Notes: generated by a model from the letters alone, not told the origin. Counted from the first letter of the stretch, positions 53,914-62,462 are shown. The stretch is DNA of 63,754 bases from an uncultured Bacteroidia bacterium (GCA_902778105.1 CACYWN010000020.1:1-63754), one strand, 5' to 3'. Made by a program: numbers and translations.

Positions 53914-53970
53914 ATGAGAACGAACATGGTCAATAGCTTTTGGTGGCGCACTTGCAATTCCGCATTGTAA
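53914..53970 (+). CDS. trpL: trp operon-type leader peptide (MRTNMVNSFWWRTCNSAL)
   Basis: An 18-residue open frame with two consecutive Trp codons (TGG TGG at 53941-53946) directly behind the promoter and ending 41 bases before a strong terminator. The Trp codons precede a segment (53946-53957) that can pair with 53965-53975, which includes the leader stop codon. That second segment (53966-53973, TGTAAGTC) is also perfectly complementary to 54019-54026 (GACTTACA) inside the terminator. This is the layout of ribosome-mediated attenuation: stalling at Trp codons frees the antiterminator, and reaching the stop codon masks it. The unit would express trpB2 only when charged tRNA-Trp is scarce. Confidence 0.88.
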   Translation: MRTNMVNSFWWRTCNSAL

Positions 53971-54011
53971 GTCGCATCGCCGTAGGTATAGGAGACCGTG
54001 AAAAGATAAAG

Positions 54012-54039
54012 GCGCGCTGACTTACAGCGCGCTTTTTTT
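54012..54039 (+). terminator. Attenuator terminator before trpB2
   Basis: GCGCGCTG and CAGCGCGC pair perfectly (8 bp) around ACTTA, followed by seven T. The antiterminator sequence GACTTACA overlaps the loop and both stem edges. Confidence 0.92.
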
Positions 54040-54078
54040 GTGCCGAAATCAATTGTCAAACACTTAACAAATAACACC

Positions 54079-55443
54079 ATGAGACAGAAAAAATACCTGC
54101 TCCCGGAGTCCGAGATTCCGACCCATTTCTTCAACATCCAGGCGGTCATGCCCAACAAGCCGCTGCCGTTCCTGAATCCCGCCACCAAGGAGGCCCTGAA
54201 GCCCGAAGACCTGTATCCCGTCTTCGTGGAGGAATGCGCCCGCCAAGAGCTCAACCAGACGGATGAGTGGATTCCCATCCCGGAGGCCGTTCGCGAGCAG
54301 TATGCCGCCTACCGCTGCACCCCGCTCGTGCGCGCCTATGAGCTGGAGGAAGCCCTCGGCACCCCGGCCCACATCTACTTCAAGAACGAGTCCGTCTCGC
54401 CCGCCGGCAGCCATAAGCTGAACTCCGCCCTCGCCCAGGCCTACTATGCCAAGCAGCAGGGAATCACCAACATCACCACCGAGACCGGTGCCGGCCAGTG
54501 GGGCGGTGCCCTCAGTTATGCGGCCAAGAAGTTCGGACTGGAATGTGCCGTATATATGGTGAAGGTGAGCTATAACCAGAAGCCTTACCGCCGGAGTATC
54601 ATGCAGACCTTCGGCGCCGCCATCACGCCTTCCCCGTCCATGTCCACCCGTGCCGGCAAGGACATCCTCACGGTGAACCCCAATGACCAGGGCTCCCTGG
54701 GCAGCGCCATTTCCGAGGCGATCGAACTGGCCGTCACCACGCCCAACTGCAAGTACACCCTGGGCTCCGTGCTCAACCACGTGTGCCTGCACCAGACCGT
54801 CATCGGGCTGGAGGCCGAGAAGCAGATGGCCCTCGCCGGCGAATATCCGGACATCGTCATCGCCTGCTTCGGCGGCGGATCCAACTTCTCCGGCATCGCC
54901 TATCCGTTCATGCGCCACAACATCCAGGACGGCAAGAAGACCCGCTTCATCGCCGCCGAACCGTCCAGCTGCCCGAAACTCACCCGCGGAAAGTTCGAAT
55001 ATGACTTCGGCGACGAGGCCGGCATGACCCCGCTCCTGCCCATGTATACGCTGGGCCACACCTTCAAGCCTGCGACCATCCATGCCGGCGGACTCCGCTA
55101 CCACGGGGCCGGTGTCATCATGTCCCAGCTCATGAAGGACGGCTTCATGGAGGCTGTCGACCTGGACCAGACCGAGACCTTCAAGGCCGGCATCCTCTTC
55201 GCCCAGACGGAGGGCATCATCCCCGCTCCGGAGTCCTGCCACGCCATCGCCGCCACCGTCCGGGAGGCCCTGAAGTGCAAGGAGACCGGCGAGCAGAAGA
55301 CCATCCTTTTCAACCTGTCCGGCCACGGTTTCGTGGACATGGCGGCCTACGACCAATACATCTCCGGCGAGCTGCAGGACTACCATCTGAGTGACGAGGA
55401 ACTCGCGAAGTACATCCAGAGTGCCGATGTGCTGAATCAGTAA
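54079..55443 (+). CDS. trpB: Tryptophan synthase beta chain, TrpB2 type
   Basis: 454 residues from the ATG at 54079. PLP Lys113 in SPAGSHKLNSALAQAYYAKQ, catalytic Glu region TETGAGQWGGALS, the phosphate-binding FGGGSNFSG and a C-terminal LSGHGFVD. The length and the KNESVSPAGSHKLN motif identify the TrpB2 branch, which often occurs outside trp operons and acts as an indole-salvage tryptophan synthase or related L-serine lyase. No trpA is nearby. Control by a Trp-coding leader strongly supports a tryptophan-making role. Confidence 0.95.
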   Translation: MRQKKYLLPESEIPTHFFNIQAVMPNKPLPFLNPATKEALKPEDLYPVFVEECARQELNQTDEWIPIPEAVREQYAAYRCTPLVRAYELEEALGTPAHIYFKNESVSPAGSHKLNSALAQAYYAKQQGITNITTETGAGQWGGALSYAAKKFGLECAVYMVKVSYNQKPYRRSIMQTFGAAITPSPSMSTRAGKDILTVNPNDQGSLGSAISEAIELAVTTPNCKYTLGSVLNHVCLHQTVIGLEAEKQMALAGEYPDIVIACFGGGSNFSGIAYPFMRHNIQDGKKTRFIAAEPSSCPKLTRGKFEYDFGDEAGMTPLLPMYTLGHTFKPATIHAGGLRYHGAGVIMSQLMKDGFMEAVDLDQTETFKAGILFAQTEGIIPAPESCHAIAATVREALKCKETGEQKTILFNLSGHGFVDMAAYDQYISGELQDYHLSDEELAKYIQSADVLNQ

Positions 55444-55462
55444 GGCCCTGGCATGATTTGTG

Positions 55463-55500
55463 AAAAAACGGCGGAAACCGCAAGGTTTTTGCCGTTTTTT
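55463..55500 (+). terminator. Intrinsic terminator after trpB2
   Basis: AAAAAACGGC (55463-55472) and GCCGTTTTTT (55491-55500) pair fully. The inner stem AAACC/GGTTT closes on a GCAA tetraloop. Confidence 0.92.
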
Positions 55501-55502
55501 GC

Positions 55503-55510
55503 TATATTTG
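55503..55510 (+). promoter_or_regulatory. -7 box of frr
   Basis: TATATTTG, perfect, two bases after the terminator and 33 bases before the frr ATG. Confidence 0.6.
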
Positions 55511-55543
55511 TACGATTGACTGTAAACAAAACACGATAAGACT

Positions 55544-56110
55544 ATGTTACCGAAAGCGAAAGAAATTGTGGATGCCGCCGACCTCAAGATGCAGGATGCG
55601 GTGGATTTCCTGGAGGAAGACCTCAAGAATTACCGCGTAGGCAAGGCCACGCCGGCGATCTTCAACGGCGTGACGGTAGACTACTACGGGACGGTCACCC
55701 CGTTGAACCAGGTGGCGTCCGTGACGACCCCCGATGCGAAGACCATCGCCATCCAGCCCTGGGAGCGCAGCATGATCGGCAAGATCGAGAAGGCCATCCT
55801 GGATGCCAACGTGGGCCTGACCCCGTCCAACAACGGCGAAATCATCCGCTGCGTGGTGCCCGCCCTCACCGAGGAGCGCCGCCGCGAGCTGATCAAGAAG
55901 GCCAAGGCGCAGGGTGAGACCACGAAGGTGACGGTGCGCAACGCCCGCCGCGACGGCATCGACCTCCTGAAGAAGGCCCAGAAGAACGATGGCCTGTCCG
56001 AGGACGGTGAGAAGGATGGCGAGGATGAGCTCCAGAAAGTGACCGACAAGCACATCAAGGCCGTCGATGCGATCATCGCCGCCAAGGAGAAAGAGATCCT
56101 GACCGTGTAG
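55544..56110 (+). CDS. frr: Ribosome recycling factor
   Basis: 188 residues, standard length. NYRVGKATPAIFNGVTVDYYG, IAIQPWERSMIGKIEKAI, LTEERRRELIKKAK and VRNARRDGIDLLKKAQ are canonical RRF segments of the three-helix tail and cap domain. With EF-G it splits post-termination ribosomes. It has its own promoter between two attenuated biosynthetic units. Confidence 0.97.
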   Translation: MLPKAKEIVDAADLKMQDAVDFLEEDLKNYRVGKATPAIFNGVTVDYYGTVTPLNQVASVTTPDAKTIAIQPWERSMIGKIEKAILDANVGLTPSNNGEIIRCVVPALTEERRRELIKKAKAQGETTKVTVRNARRDGIDLLKKAQKNDGLSEDGEKDGEDELQKVTDKHIKAVDAIIAAKEKEILTV

Positions 56111-56136
56111 TTTCGGGATTTTATTGCGGTCCGGTA

Positions 56137-56166
56137 TTGGATTGTAAATTTTTTTATTTACCTTTG
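56137..56166 (+). promoter_or_regulatory. Promoter of the phe/tyr operon
   Basis: TTG at 56137-56139, 19 bases, TACCTTTG at 56159-56166 (perfect). The leader peptide ATG is 17 bases on. Confidence 0.75.
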
Positions 56167-56183
56167 CCGAAACGAACTTGACG

Positions 56184-56237
56184 ATGATGCGATTTTACGG
56201 TTTCGACTTTATCTATCTCTATTATCAGAACAGATAA
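56184..56237 (+). CDS. Aromatic leader peptide (MMRFYGFDFIYLYYQNR)
   Basis: A 17-residue open frame in which seven of the eleven residues from position 4 to 14 are Phe or Tyr (3 Phe, 4 Tyr). It lies between a perfect promoter and a terminator and precedes the operon that makes both amino acids. CTATTATC (56219-56226, over the last Tyr codons) pairs perfectly with GATAATAG (56233-56240, over the stop codon). CCGGAC (56241-56246) can pair with GTCCGG (56288-56293) in the terminator stem, the candidate antiterminator. Stalling on Phe or Tyr codons should favour read-through. A second ATG at 56187 is an alternative start. Confidence 0.85.
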   Translation: MMRFYGFDFIYLYYQNR

Positions 56238-56281
56238 TAGCCGGACGCCGTATCATCCAGACAAAGGTTGAAGTATATTGT

Positions 56282-56314
56282 TGGGCTGTCCGGAAAAGGA
56301 TAGCCCATTTTTTT
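56282..56314 (+). terminator. Attenuator terminator before pheA
   Basis: TGGGCTGTCC (56282-56291) pairs with GGATAGCCCA (56298-56307) with one G-U pair, loop GGAAAA, followed by seven T. The pheA ATG is ten bases further on. Confidence 0.92.
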
Positions 56315-56324
56315 GCGCCGGACC

Positions 56325-57143
56325 ATGAAAAAAGTTGCGATTTTGGGACGTCGGGGCAGTTTCCACGAGGAAGCCGCCCTGGCCTTCTATCAGGATATTC
56401 CGCTGGAGCTGAAGGGCTTTGACAGTTTTGAAAAGATGCTGGCAGCCTACGATTCGGCGGATGTCGACGCCGTCGTCATCGCCGTTGAGAATACGCTCTC
56501 CGGGGGGCTTGTCCGGAATCTGGAACTGATCCATTCCGGCGGTTACCAGGTTGTCGGCGAGGTGCATATCCCCATCCATCAGTACCTGATGGCGTTGCCC
56601 GGCGAGTCCCTGGAATCCATCCAGGAAGTCCGTTCCCATGAAATGGCCCTTTATCAGACCCGTGCGTTCCTCGAGAAGCATTTTCCCGGGATACCCCAGA
56701 CCCAGACGTCCAGTACGGTCGCGGCCGTACAGGAAATCGCTTCGGGTCAGCTGAAAGGAGTGGCGGCCGTGGCCTCCCGGCTGGCCGCCAAGGAATACGG
56801 GCTGGAAATCCTGGCCCGGGAAATCGAGTCTTTCAAGGAAAACAGGACCCGCTTTTTCGTGCTGGACCGGTATTTCCGGCCGGAGAAGGCGGACAAGGCT
56901 TCCTGGTGCTTCACGCTGCCGCACAAGGCCGGTGCCCTGGCCCAGATCCTGACCATCCTGTCCTTCTATGAGATGAACCTGACCCGCATCCAGTCGCTGC
57001 CCATCCCGGGTTGTCCGTGGGAGTATTTCTTCTATGCCGACATCCGTTTCGAGGATACCGTCCGCTACCGGCAGGCGCTGTCGGCGGTACGGCCCCTCCT
57101 GGCCGACCTGGATATCATGGGTATCTACAAGGGAAGTTTTTGA
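56325..57143 (+). CDS. pheA: Prephenate dehydratase
   Basis: 272 residues from the ATG at 56325 (MKKVAILGRRGSFHEEAA); an in-frame TTG at 56313 lies in the terminator T-run and is rejected. The PDT domain shows GSFHEEAALAF, IAVENTLSGGLVRNLELI and KGVAAVASRLAA. It is followed by a regulatory ACT domain (about 195-272, KAGALAQILTILSFYEMNLT). It makes phenylpyruvate from prephenate, and the ACT domain suggests feedback by Phe. No chorismate mutase is fused here; that activity is at the end of the operon. First gene of the attenuated operon. Confidence 0.95.
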   Translation: MKKVAILGRRGSFHEEAALAFYQDIPLELKGFDSFEKMLAAYDSADVDAVVIAVENTLSGGLVRNLELIHSGGYQVVGEVHIPIHQYLMALPGESLESIQEVRSHEMALYQTRAFLEKHFPGIPQTQTSSTVAAVQEIASGQLKGVAAVASRLAAKEYGLEILAREIESFKENRTRFFVLDRYFRPEKADKASWCFTLPHKAGALAQILTILSFYEMNLTRIQSLPIPGCPWEYFFYADIRFEDTVRYRQALSAVRPLLADLDIMGIYKGSF

Positions 57144-57164
57144 GTTCAAGTATTTTTCCAAGCT

Positions 57165-58364
57165 ATGAGTGAATCGAGAGTGTCCAAAAGAATGACCCGC
57201 CTGTCCCCCTCCATGACCTTCGCCATGAACGCGTTGAGCAATGAATTGAAGGCCAAGGGGATCGATGTTGTGAACATGAGTCTGGGGGAGCCCGACTTCA
57301 ATACCCCGGAGCACGTGAAAGAAGCCGCCTGTGCCGCCCTGGACGCGGATTATACGCACTATACCCCCGTGCCCGGCAGCCTCTCCCTGAAGGAGGCGAT
57401 CATCGGCAAACTGCAGCGGGAAAACGGCCTGACGTACGGACCGTCGGAAATCCTGGTGTCGAACGGCGCCAAGCAGAGCCTGTGCAATGCGGTCATGGCC
57501 CTGGTCGACGAAGGGGACGAGGTGATCATACCGTCGCCTTACTGGGTGAGCTATCCGCAGATGGTGCTCCTCGCGGGCGGGGTCCCGGTCCATGTCGACA
57601 CCGGCATCGACCAGGGATACAAGATGACCCCCGCGCAGCTGGAAAAGGCGATCACCCCGCGGACCCGGATGCTCATCCTCTGTTCGCCCAGCAATCCGTC
57701 GGGTGCCGTGTATTCGAAGGAAGAACTGGAAGCCTTGTCCGCCGTAATCCTTTCCCACGAAGGGCTGCTGGTCCTTTCCGACGAGATCTATGAGCACCTG
57801 AACTATGTGGGTGCCCATGCCTCTATCGCATCCTGCCCGGGAATGCGGGAGCGTACCATCGTGGTCAACGGCGTATCCAAGGCTTATGCGATGACCGGCT
57901 GGCGGATCGGTTTCCTGGCCGCTCCGAAATGGATCGTTTCCGCTTGCAACATGCTGCAGGGGCAGTATACCAGCGGTCCTTGTTCCATCAGCCAGAAAGC
58001 GGCGGAAGCAGCCTGGAACGGCCCTCAGACCTGTGTCGAGGAGATGCGGCAGGCCTTCGAGCGCAGAAGGAACCTGCTGGTTGGGCTGCTTCGCGAGATT
58101 CCCGGCCTGGAAGTGGCCGTTCCCGAAGGAGCCTTCTACCTGTTCCCCAGGTGCTCTTCCTATTTCGGGAAGACGGACGGGACGCGGGTGATCAGGACGT
58201 CCACCGACCTGGCGATGTATCTGCTGGAAGTCGGGCATGTGGCCACCGTGGGCGGCGATGCGTTCGGCGCTCCGGATTATATCCGGCTCTCCTACGCGAC
58301 CTCCGAGGAGAACATCGTGGAAGCCGCGAAGCGGATGGCGGAAGCCCTTTCACGCTTGAAGTGA
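57165..58364 (+). CDS. Class I aminotransferase (aspartate/aromatic type)
   Basis: 399 residues, fold-type I PLP enzyme: NMSLGEPDFNTPEHV, SNGAKQSLCNAVMALVDEGD, CSPSNPSGAVYSKEEL, SDEIYEHLNYVG, and the PLP Lys239 in VNGVSKAYAMTGWRIGF. It resembles the subgroup I-gamma aspartate aminotransferases such as those acting on prephenate or phenylpyruvate. Lying between pheA and tyrA, it most likely transaminates phenylpyruvate and 4-hydroxyphenylpyruvate (or prephenate) to finish Phe and Tyr. Confidence 0.93.
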   Translation: MSESRVSKRMTRLSPSMTFAMNALSNELKAKGIDVVNMSLGEPDFNTPEHVKEAACAALDADYTHYTPVPGSLSLKEAIIGKLQRENGLTYGPSEILVSNGAKQSLCNAVMALVDEGDEVIIPSPYWVSYPQMVLLAGGVPVHVDTGIDQGYKMTPAQLEKAITPRTRMLILCSPSNPSGAVYSKEELEALSAVILSHEGLLVLSDEIYEHLNYVGAHASIASCPGMRERTIVVNGVSKAYAMTGWRIGFLAAPKWIVSACNMLQGQYTSGPCSISQKAAEAAWNGPQTCVEEMRQAFERRRNLLVGLLREIPGLEVAVPEGAFYLFPRCSSYFGKTDGTRVIRTSTDLAMYLLEVGHVATVGGDAFGAPDYIRLSYATSEENIVEAAKRMAEALSRLK

Positions 58365-58371
58365 TCCCGTG

Positions 58372-59238
58372 ATGGAAATGGAAAGAACGATAGGGATCGT
58401 GGGGCTCGGCCTGATCGGCGGGTCCCTGGCCGTGGACCTGCGCGCACGCGGCTATGCCTCCCGCTTCATCGGAACGGACAAGAATCCGCTGAATGCGGAA
58501 GCGGCCTGCCGGCTGGGCCTGGTGGACCGCCTGGTCTCTTTGGAGGAATGCATCGGGGAAAGCGACATCATCGTGGTCTCCGTCCCTGTGAGCGCGGCGG
58601 CGGGAATCATCCATACGGTGCTGGACACGTTCCGGGACAAGGGGTACACGGACAAGGTCGTGATGGATGTCTGTTCCACCAAGTCCCAGATCGCGGAACG
58701 GCTCAAGTACCATCCCTGCCGCACGCGGTATGTGGCCACCCACCCGATGGCCGGTACCGAGCACAGCGGCCCCTGGGCGGCCCTGCCGGGGCTTTTTGAC
58801 GCCCGCGCCTGCATCATCGCCGACCAGGACGAGTCCGACCCTGCCGCCGTCCGTACGGTGGAGGAACTGTACCGGACGCTGAACATGCGGATCGTGTATA
58901 TGACTTCGGATTCCCACGACGTGCATACGGCGTTCGTTTCGCACCTTTCCCACGTCACCTCCTTCGCCCTGGCCCTCACGGTCCTGGACAAGGAGCGCGA
59001 CGAAAAACACATCTTCGACCTGGCTTCCGGCGGTTTTTCCTCGACGGTGCGTCTGGCGAAGTCGAACGCCGACATGTGGGTCCCCATCTTCATGCAGAAC
59101 CGCGACAACCTCCTCCACGTGGTGGACGCCTATGTCGACAAGATGCAGGAATTCCGGGAGGCGATCGAAAACTACGACGAAGACAAGGTCCGGGCGCTCA
59201 TCGACGAGGCGAACCGGATCAAGAAGATCATCCGATAA
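58372..59238 (+). CDS. tyrA: Prephenate dehydrogenase
   Basis: 288 residues. NAD-binding IGIVGLGLIGGSLAVDL, then VVSVPVSAAAGI, VMDVCSTKSQI and the substrate His region ATHPMAGTEHSGPWAA and SDSHDVHTAFVSHLSH. It oxidatively decarboxylates prephenate to 4-hydroxyphenylpyruvate. ATG 58372 is chosen over the overlapping GTG at 58369. It sits seven bases after the aminotransferase and seven before the DAHP synthase gene. Confidence 0.95.
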   Translation: MEMERTIGIVGLGLIGGSLAVDLRARGYASRFIGTDKNPLNAEAACRLGLVDRLVSLEECIGESDIIVVSVPVSAAAGIIHTVLDTFRDKGYTDKVVMDVCSTKSQIAERLKYHPCRTRYVATHPMAGTEHSGPWAALPGLFDARACIIADQDESDPAAVRTVEELYRTLNMRIVYMTSDSHDVHTAFVSHLSHVTSFALALTVLDKERDEKHIFDLASGGFSSTVRLAKSNADMWVPIFMQNRDNLLHVVDAYVDKMQEFREAIENYDEDKVRALIDEANRIKKIIR

Positions 59239-59245
59239 CGATAAT

Positions 59246-60346
59246 ATGGCAAAGACACTGGACATCGTCCCCGTCGGTGAATGGGGATTCTTCACGCTCC
59301 CGCGGCCGATGGTGATCGCGGGTCCGTGCAGCGCGGAAAGCGAGGAGCAGGTACTGGAAACGGCGCGCGGCCTCGCGGCCTGGGGCATCCACATGTTCCG
59401 GGCGGGCATCTGGAAGCCCCGCACGCATCCGGGCAGCTTCGAAGGCGTGGGTACCCCCGGCCTCAAATGGCTGAAGAAGGTCAAGGAGAAGACCGGCATG
59501 AAGGTCTGCACCGAAGTGGCGAACGAAAAGCACGTGTACGAGTGCCTCAAGTACGGCGTGGACATGCTCTGGATCGGCGCCCGCACGAGCGCGAACCCCT
59601 TCCTGATGCAGGAGATCGCCGATGCGCTCCAGGATACGGACATCCCGGTCCTGGTAAAGAATCCCGTCAATCCGGACCTGGACCTGTGGATCGGCGCCCT
59701 GGAGCGCCTGAACCGAGCCGGCGTCCGGAAGCTCGGCGTCATCCACCGCGGTTTTTCCGCGATGGGCAGCCAGCCCTACCGCAACACGCCGGGCTGGCAG
59801 TTCGCCGTCGAACTCCGCACCCGCTATCCGGATCTCCCCGTCTTCGCCGACCCGTCCCATATGGGAGGTGACCGGAAATACCTGCAGGAACTGTCCCAGC
59901 GGGCGATGGACCTGGGTTTCGAGGGCCTGATGGTCGAGTCGCACTGCAATCCGGCCGTCGCCCTGTCCGACGCGAAGCAGCAGCTTGTCCCCTCGGAACT
60001 TCAGACGCTCATCGAAAGCCTTCTCATCCGGGAGAAGGATTCCGGCGACGAGGACTACCGCGCCGGCATCGACCAGCTCCGTTCGCGGATCGACTACATC
60101 GACGAAGACCTGCTCAAGGAGTTAGGCGCCCGGATGGAGGTGAGCCGGAAGATCGGCGCCTACAAGCGCGACCACAACGTGGCCATCGTCCAGACTTCCC
60201 GCTGGGACCAGGTCCTGGAGGGGGTGAAAGAAAAAGCCCGTGCGTACGGGCTTTCGGAGAAATTCATCGAAGACGTGTTCAACGCCATCCACGAAGAATC
60301 CATCAGGATTCAGAACGGAGTCCTCTCAGCAGGCCCAGAAGCGTAG
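59246..60346 (+). CDS. Bifunctional DAHP synthase/chorismate mutase
   Basis: 366 residues from the ATG at 59246. Residues 1-265 are a type I-beta DAHP synthase (PMVIAGPCSAESEEQV, FRAGIWKPRTHPGSFEGVG, LWIGARTSANPF, VIHRGFS and FADPSHMGGDR). Residues about 275-366 are an AroQ chorismate mutase (LRSRIDYIDEDLLKELGARM, IGAYKRDHNVAIVQTSRWDQ). One polypeptide thus supplies the first shikimate step and the first Phe/Tyr-specific step, as in many Bacteroidetes and Bacillus. It is the last gene of the attenuated operon. Its 3' end overlaps lpxK on the other strand by 44 bases. Confidence 0.95.
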   Translation: MAKTLDIVPVGEWGFFTLPRPMVIAGPCSAESEEQVLETARGLAAWGIHMFRAGIWKPRTHPGSFEGVGTPGLKWLKKVKEKTGMKVCTEVANEKHVYECLKYGVDMLWIGARTSANPFLMQEIADALQDTDIPVLVKNPVNPDLDLWIGALERLNRAGVRKLGVIHRGFSAMGSQPYRNTPGWQFAVELRTRYPDLPVFADPSHMGGDRKYLQELSQRAMDLGFEGLMVESHCNPAVALSDAKQQLVPSELQTLIESLLIREKDSGDEDYRAGIDQLRSRIDYIDEDLLKELGARMEVSRKIGAYKRDHNVAIVQTSRWDQVLEGVKEKARAYGLSEKFIEDVFNAIHEESIRIQNGVLSAGPEA

Positions 60347-61445
60347 TCTCGAAGATTTCCTTTTCCGCGGGGGAGAGGAAATCCACCTGGATCGGTACCT
60401 GGAACAGGCGTTCGCGCAAGGTTCCAGGTACTTTTTTCGTATCCACGATGCGCTGGGCGTCTTTCTCGGTCGTGGCCACGCAGGCGGTGGGATAGGCCTG
60501 GACGGCGCGGGCGACCTTGGCGATGTCGCCGCTCGAGTACTTGTGATGGTCCGGGAACGAGAAACGCTTGACTTCCCTGTACTTGTCGGACAGGTAGGCC
60601 CGGAGAGGCGTGTCCTTGGCGATGCCGGTGAACAGGATCAGGCGCTGGGCGTAGGTGAAACGGCTGTCGGCCTCCTCGGGGAAGACCGGAACCATGGGCT
60701 CGTATCCGATGGAGGAGAAGAGGACGGTCTGGACCTTTTCCTTTCCCTTGCGGAGTTTCCGGACGCCGGTGCAGGTCGCCGTGCTGTAATTGTCCACTCC
60801 CAGCTGCTGGGCCCATTTCCCTTTCTCCCATTCATCCAGGTAGGTGGGGCACTTGGTGACGATGAGGATATCCGCGGCTTTCAGGCGGGAAGGAAGGTCG
60901 CGGAGCTTGCCCCACGGCATGAGCTTGTCCTTCTGGACGGGACGGTTGTAGTCGACGAGGACGATGTTGATGTCGGCCTGGAGCCTGCGGTACTGGAAGG
61001 CGTCGTCCAGGACGATGAGGTTGGCGGCCGGAAAGTTCTTGTCCAGGCACTTGCGGGCTTTCTTGTCGGTCTGGAGCTGCTCGGGGTGGGCGAGGAATCG
61101 GCAGCCCTCCACCCGGTCCTTGTCCACGGCGACGGTCACCGAGGGGAACTTCTTTGCAATCTGCAGGGGTTCATCGCCGAACTGCAGGGCGGTGCCGTCC
61201 CGCCCTACCTTCTGGAACCCTTTGGACTTGCGTTTGTAACCCCGCGACAGGACGGCGAGGTCGGAGTAGGCCCATTCGTCGCTGTGGAGGAGTATCCGGA
61301 GGATCATCTCCGTATGCGGGGTCTTGCCGGTCCCTCCAACGGTGATATTGCCCACACAGATGGTGGGAACGTCGGCCTTGAAGGATTTCTTCCAGCCTTT
61401 GTTGAAAAGGAAGTGTCTTATGGATAGAATGATACGGTAGATCAT
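60303..61445 (-). CDS. lpxK: Tetraacyldisaccharide 4'-kinase
   Basis: 380 residues. N-terminal membrane-associated helix, then CVGNITVGGTGKTPHTEMIL (P-loop), VLSRGYKRKSKG, FGDEPLQIAKKF and LIVLDDAFQYRRL. It phosphorylates the lipid A precursor at the 4' position. It lies four bases from pfkA on the same strand and converges with the DAHP synthase gene. Confidence 0.95.
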   Translation of the reverse strand: MIYRIILSIRHFLFNKGWKKSFKADVPTICVGNITVGGTGKTPHTEMILRILLHSDEWAYSDLAVLSRGYKRKSKGFQKVGRDGTALQFGDEPLQIAKKFPSVTVAVDKDRVEGCRFLAHPEQLQTDKKARKCLDKNFPAANLIVLDDAFQYRRLQADINIVLVDYNRPVQKDKLMPWGKLRDLPSRLKAADILIVTKCPTYLDEWEKGKWAQQLGVDNYSTATCTGVRKLRKGKEKVQTVLFSSIGYEPMVPVFPEEADSRFTYAQRLILFTGIAKDTPLRAYLSDKYREVKRFSFPDHHKYSSGDIAKVARAVQAYPTACVATTEKDAQRIVDTKKVPGTLRERLFQVPIQVDFLSPAEKEIFETTLLGLLRGLRSES

Positions 61446-61449
61446 AGGA

Positions 61450-62439
61450 TTACATCGAAAGCACGTTCAGCACGGTGATGAGCTCCTGGTTGATGGGTTT
61501 GTTCATCTTTACGGCCCGGGAGATGGGCACGTACACGATCTCGTCATTCTTGATGCCGATCATGATGTTGCGCTGCCCTTCCAACAGGGCCTCGATGGCG
61601 GCGTAGCCCATCCGGGACGCCAGGATACGGTCGTAGGCCGATGGGGTGCCGCCCCGCTGCAGGTGACCGAGGATGGTCACGCGGGAATCGAACTGGGGAT
61701 ACTCCTTTTTCACGCGCTCGGCATAGTAGAAGGCACCGCCGACCCCGTTCTTATGCGCTTCGGACACGAGGACGATGGCGCTGTTCTTCGACTTCCGCTT
61801 GCCCCGCTCGATGAATTCCGCGAGCTGGTCCACGTCGGTCGATCCCTCCGGGATGATGGCGGCTTCGGCGCCCGAGGCGATGGCGCTGTTCTGTGCGAGG
61901 AAACCGGCATCGCGCCCCATTACTTCGATGAAGAAGATCCGGTCGTGGGAGTTGGCGGTGTCACGGATCTTGTCCACGCACTCGACGATGGTGTTGAGGG
62001 CCGAATCGTAGCCGATGGTGGAATCCGTCCCGTACAGGTCGTTGTCGATGGTCCCGGGCAGGCCGATGACGGGAATGTCGTATTCCCGGGCGAACAGCTG
62101 GGCTCCGGTCAGGGAACCGTTGCCGCCGATCACGATGAGGGCGTCGATGCCGGCTTCGACCATGTTGTCATACGCTTTCCGGCGCCCTTCCGGAGTCATG
62201 AACTCCTGGGAGCGGGCGGTCTTGAGGATGGTGCCGCCCCGCTGGATGGTGTTGGAGACCGACGAGGAGGTGAATTTGAGGAACTCTTTGTCGATGAGCC
62301 CCTGATAGCCACGGACGACGCCGATGACGTTGATGCTGTGGAAGCGTGCGGTGCGCGTGACGGCGCGGATGGCGGCATTCATTCCGGGCGCGTCGCCCCC
62401 GGACGTGAGGATGCCGATGGTCTGGATATGTCTTTCCAT
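61450..62439 (-). CDS. pfkA: 6-phosphofructokinase
   Basis: 329 residues from the ATG at 62439. [19 protein letters not shown], the nucleotide loop [11 protein letters not shown], catalytic [20 protein letters not shown] and [11 protein letters not shown], and the regulatory [15 protein letters not shown]. The GNG in place of the usual GDG after Gly-Gly is a small departure at the Mg-ATP site; the Gly that favours ATP over PPi is kept. Committed step of glycolysis. The promoter -7 box (TATCTTTG minus) is at 62463-62470. Confidence 0.95.
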   Translation of the reverse strand: MERHIQTIGILTSGGDAPGMNAAIRAVTRTARFHSINVIGVVRGYQGLIDKEFLKFTSSSVSNTIQRGGTILKTARSQEFMTPEGRRKAYDNMVEAGIDALIVIGGNGSLTGAQLFAREYDIPVIGLPGTIDNDLYGTDSTIGYDSALNTIVECVDKIRDTANSHDRIFFIEVMGRDAGFLAQNSAIASGAEAAIIPEGSTDVDQLAEFIERGKRKSKNSAIVLVSEAHKNGVGGAFYYAERVKKEYPQFDSRVTILGHLQRGGTPSAYDRILASRMGYAAIEALLEGQRNIMIGIKNDEIVYVPISRAVKMNKPINQELITVLNVLSM

Positions 62440-62462
62440 GGCAGGATCGGATTTAAATCTTA

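Noticed and set aside
56313-56324. TTG start for pheA at 56313
   Set aside because: It lies within the terminator T-run; the ATG at 56325 begins the conserved N-terminus.
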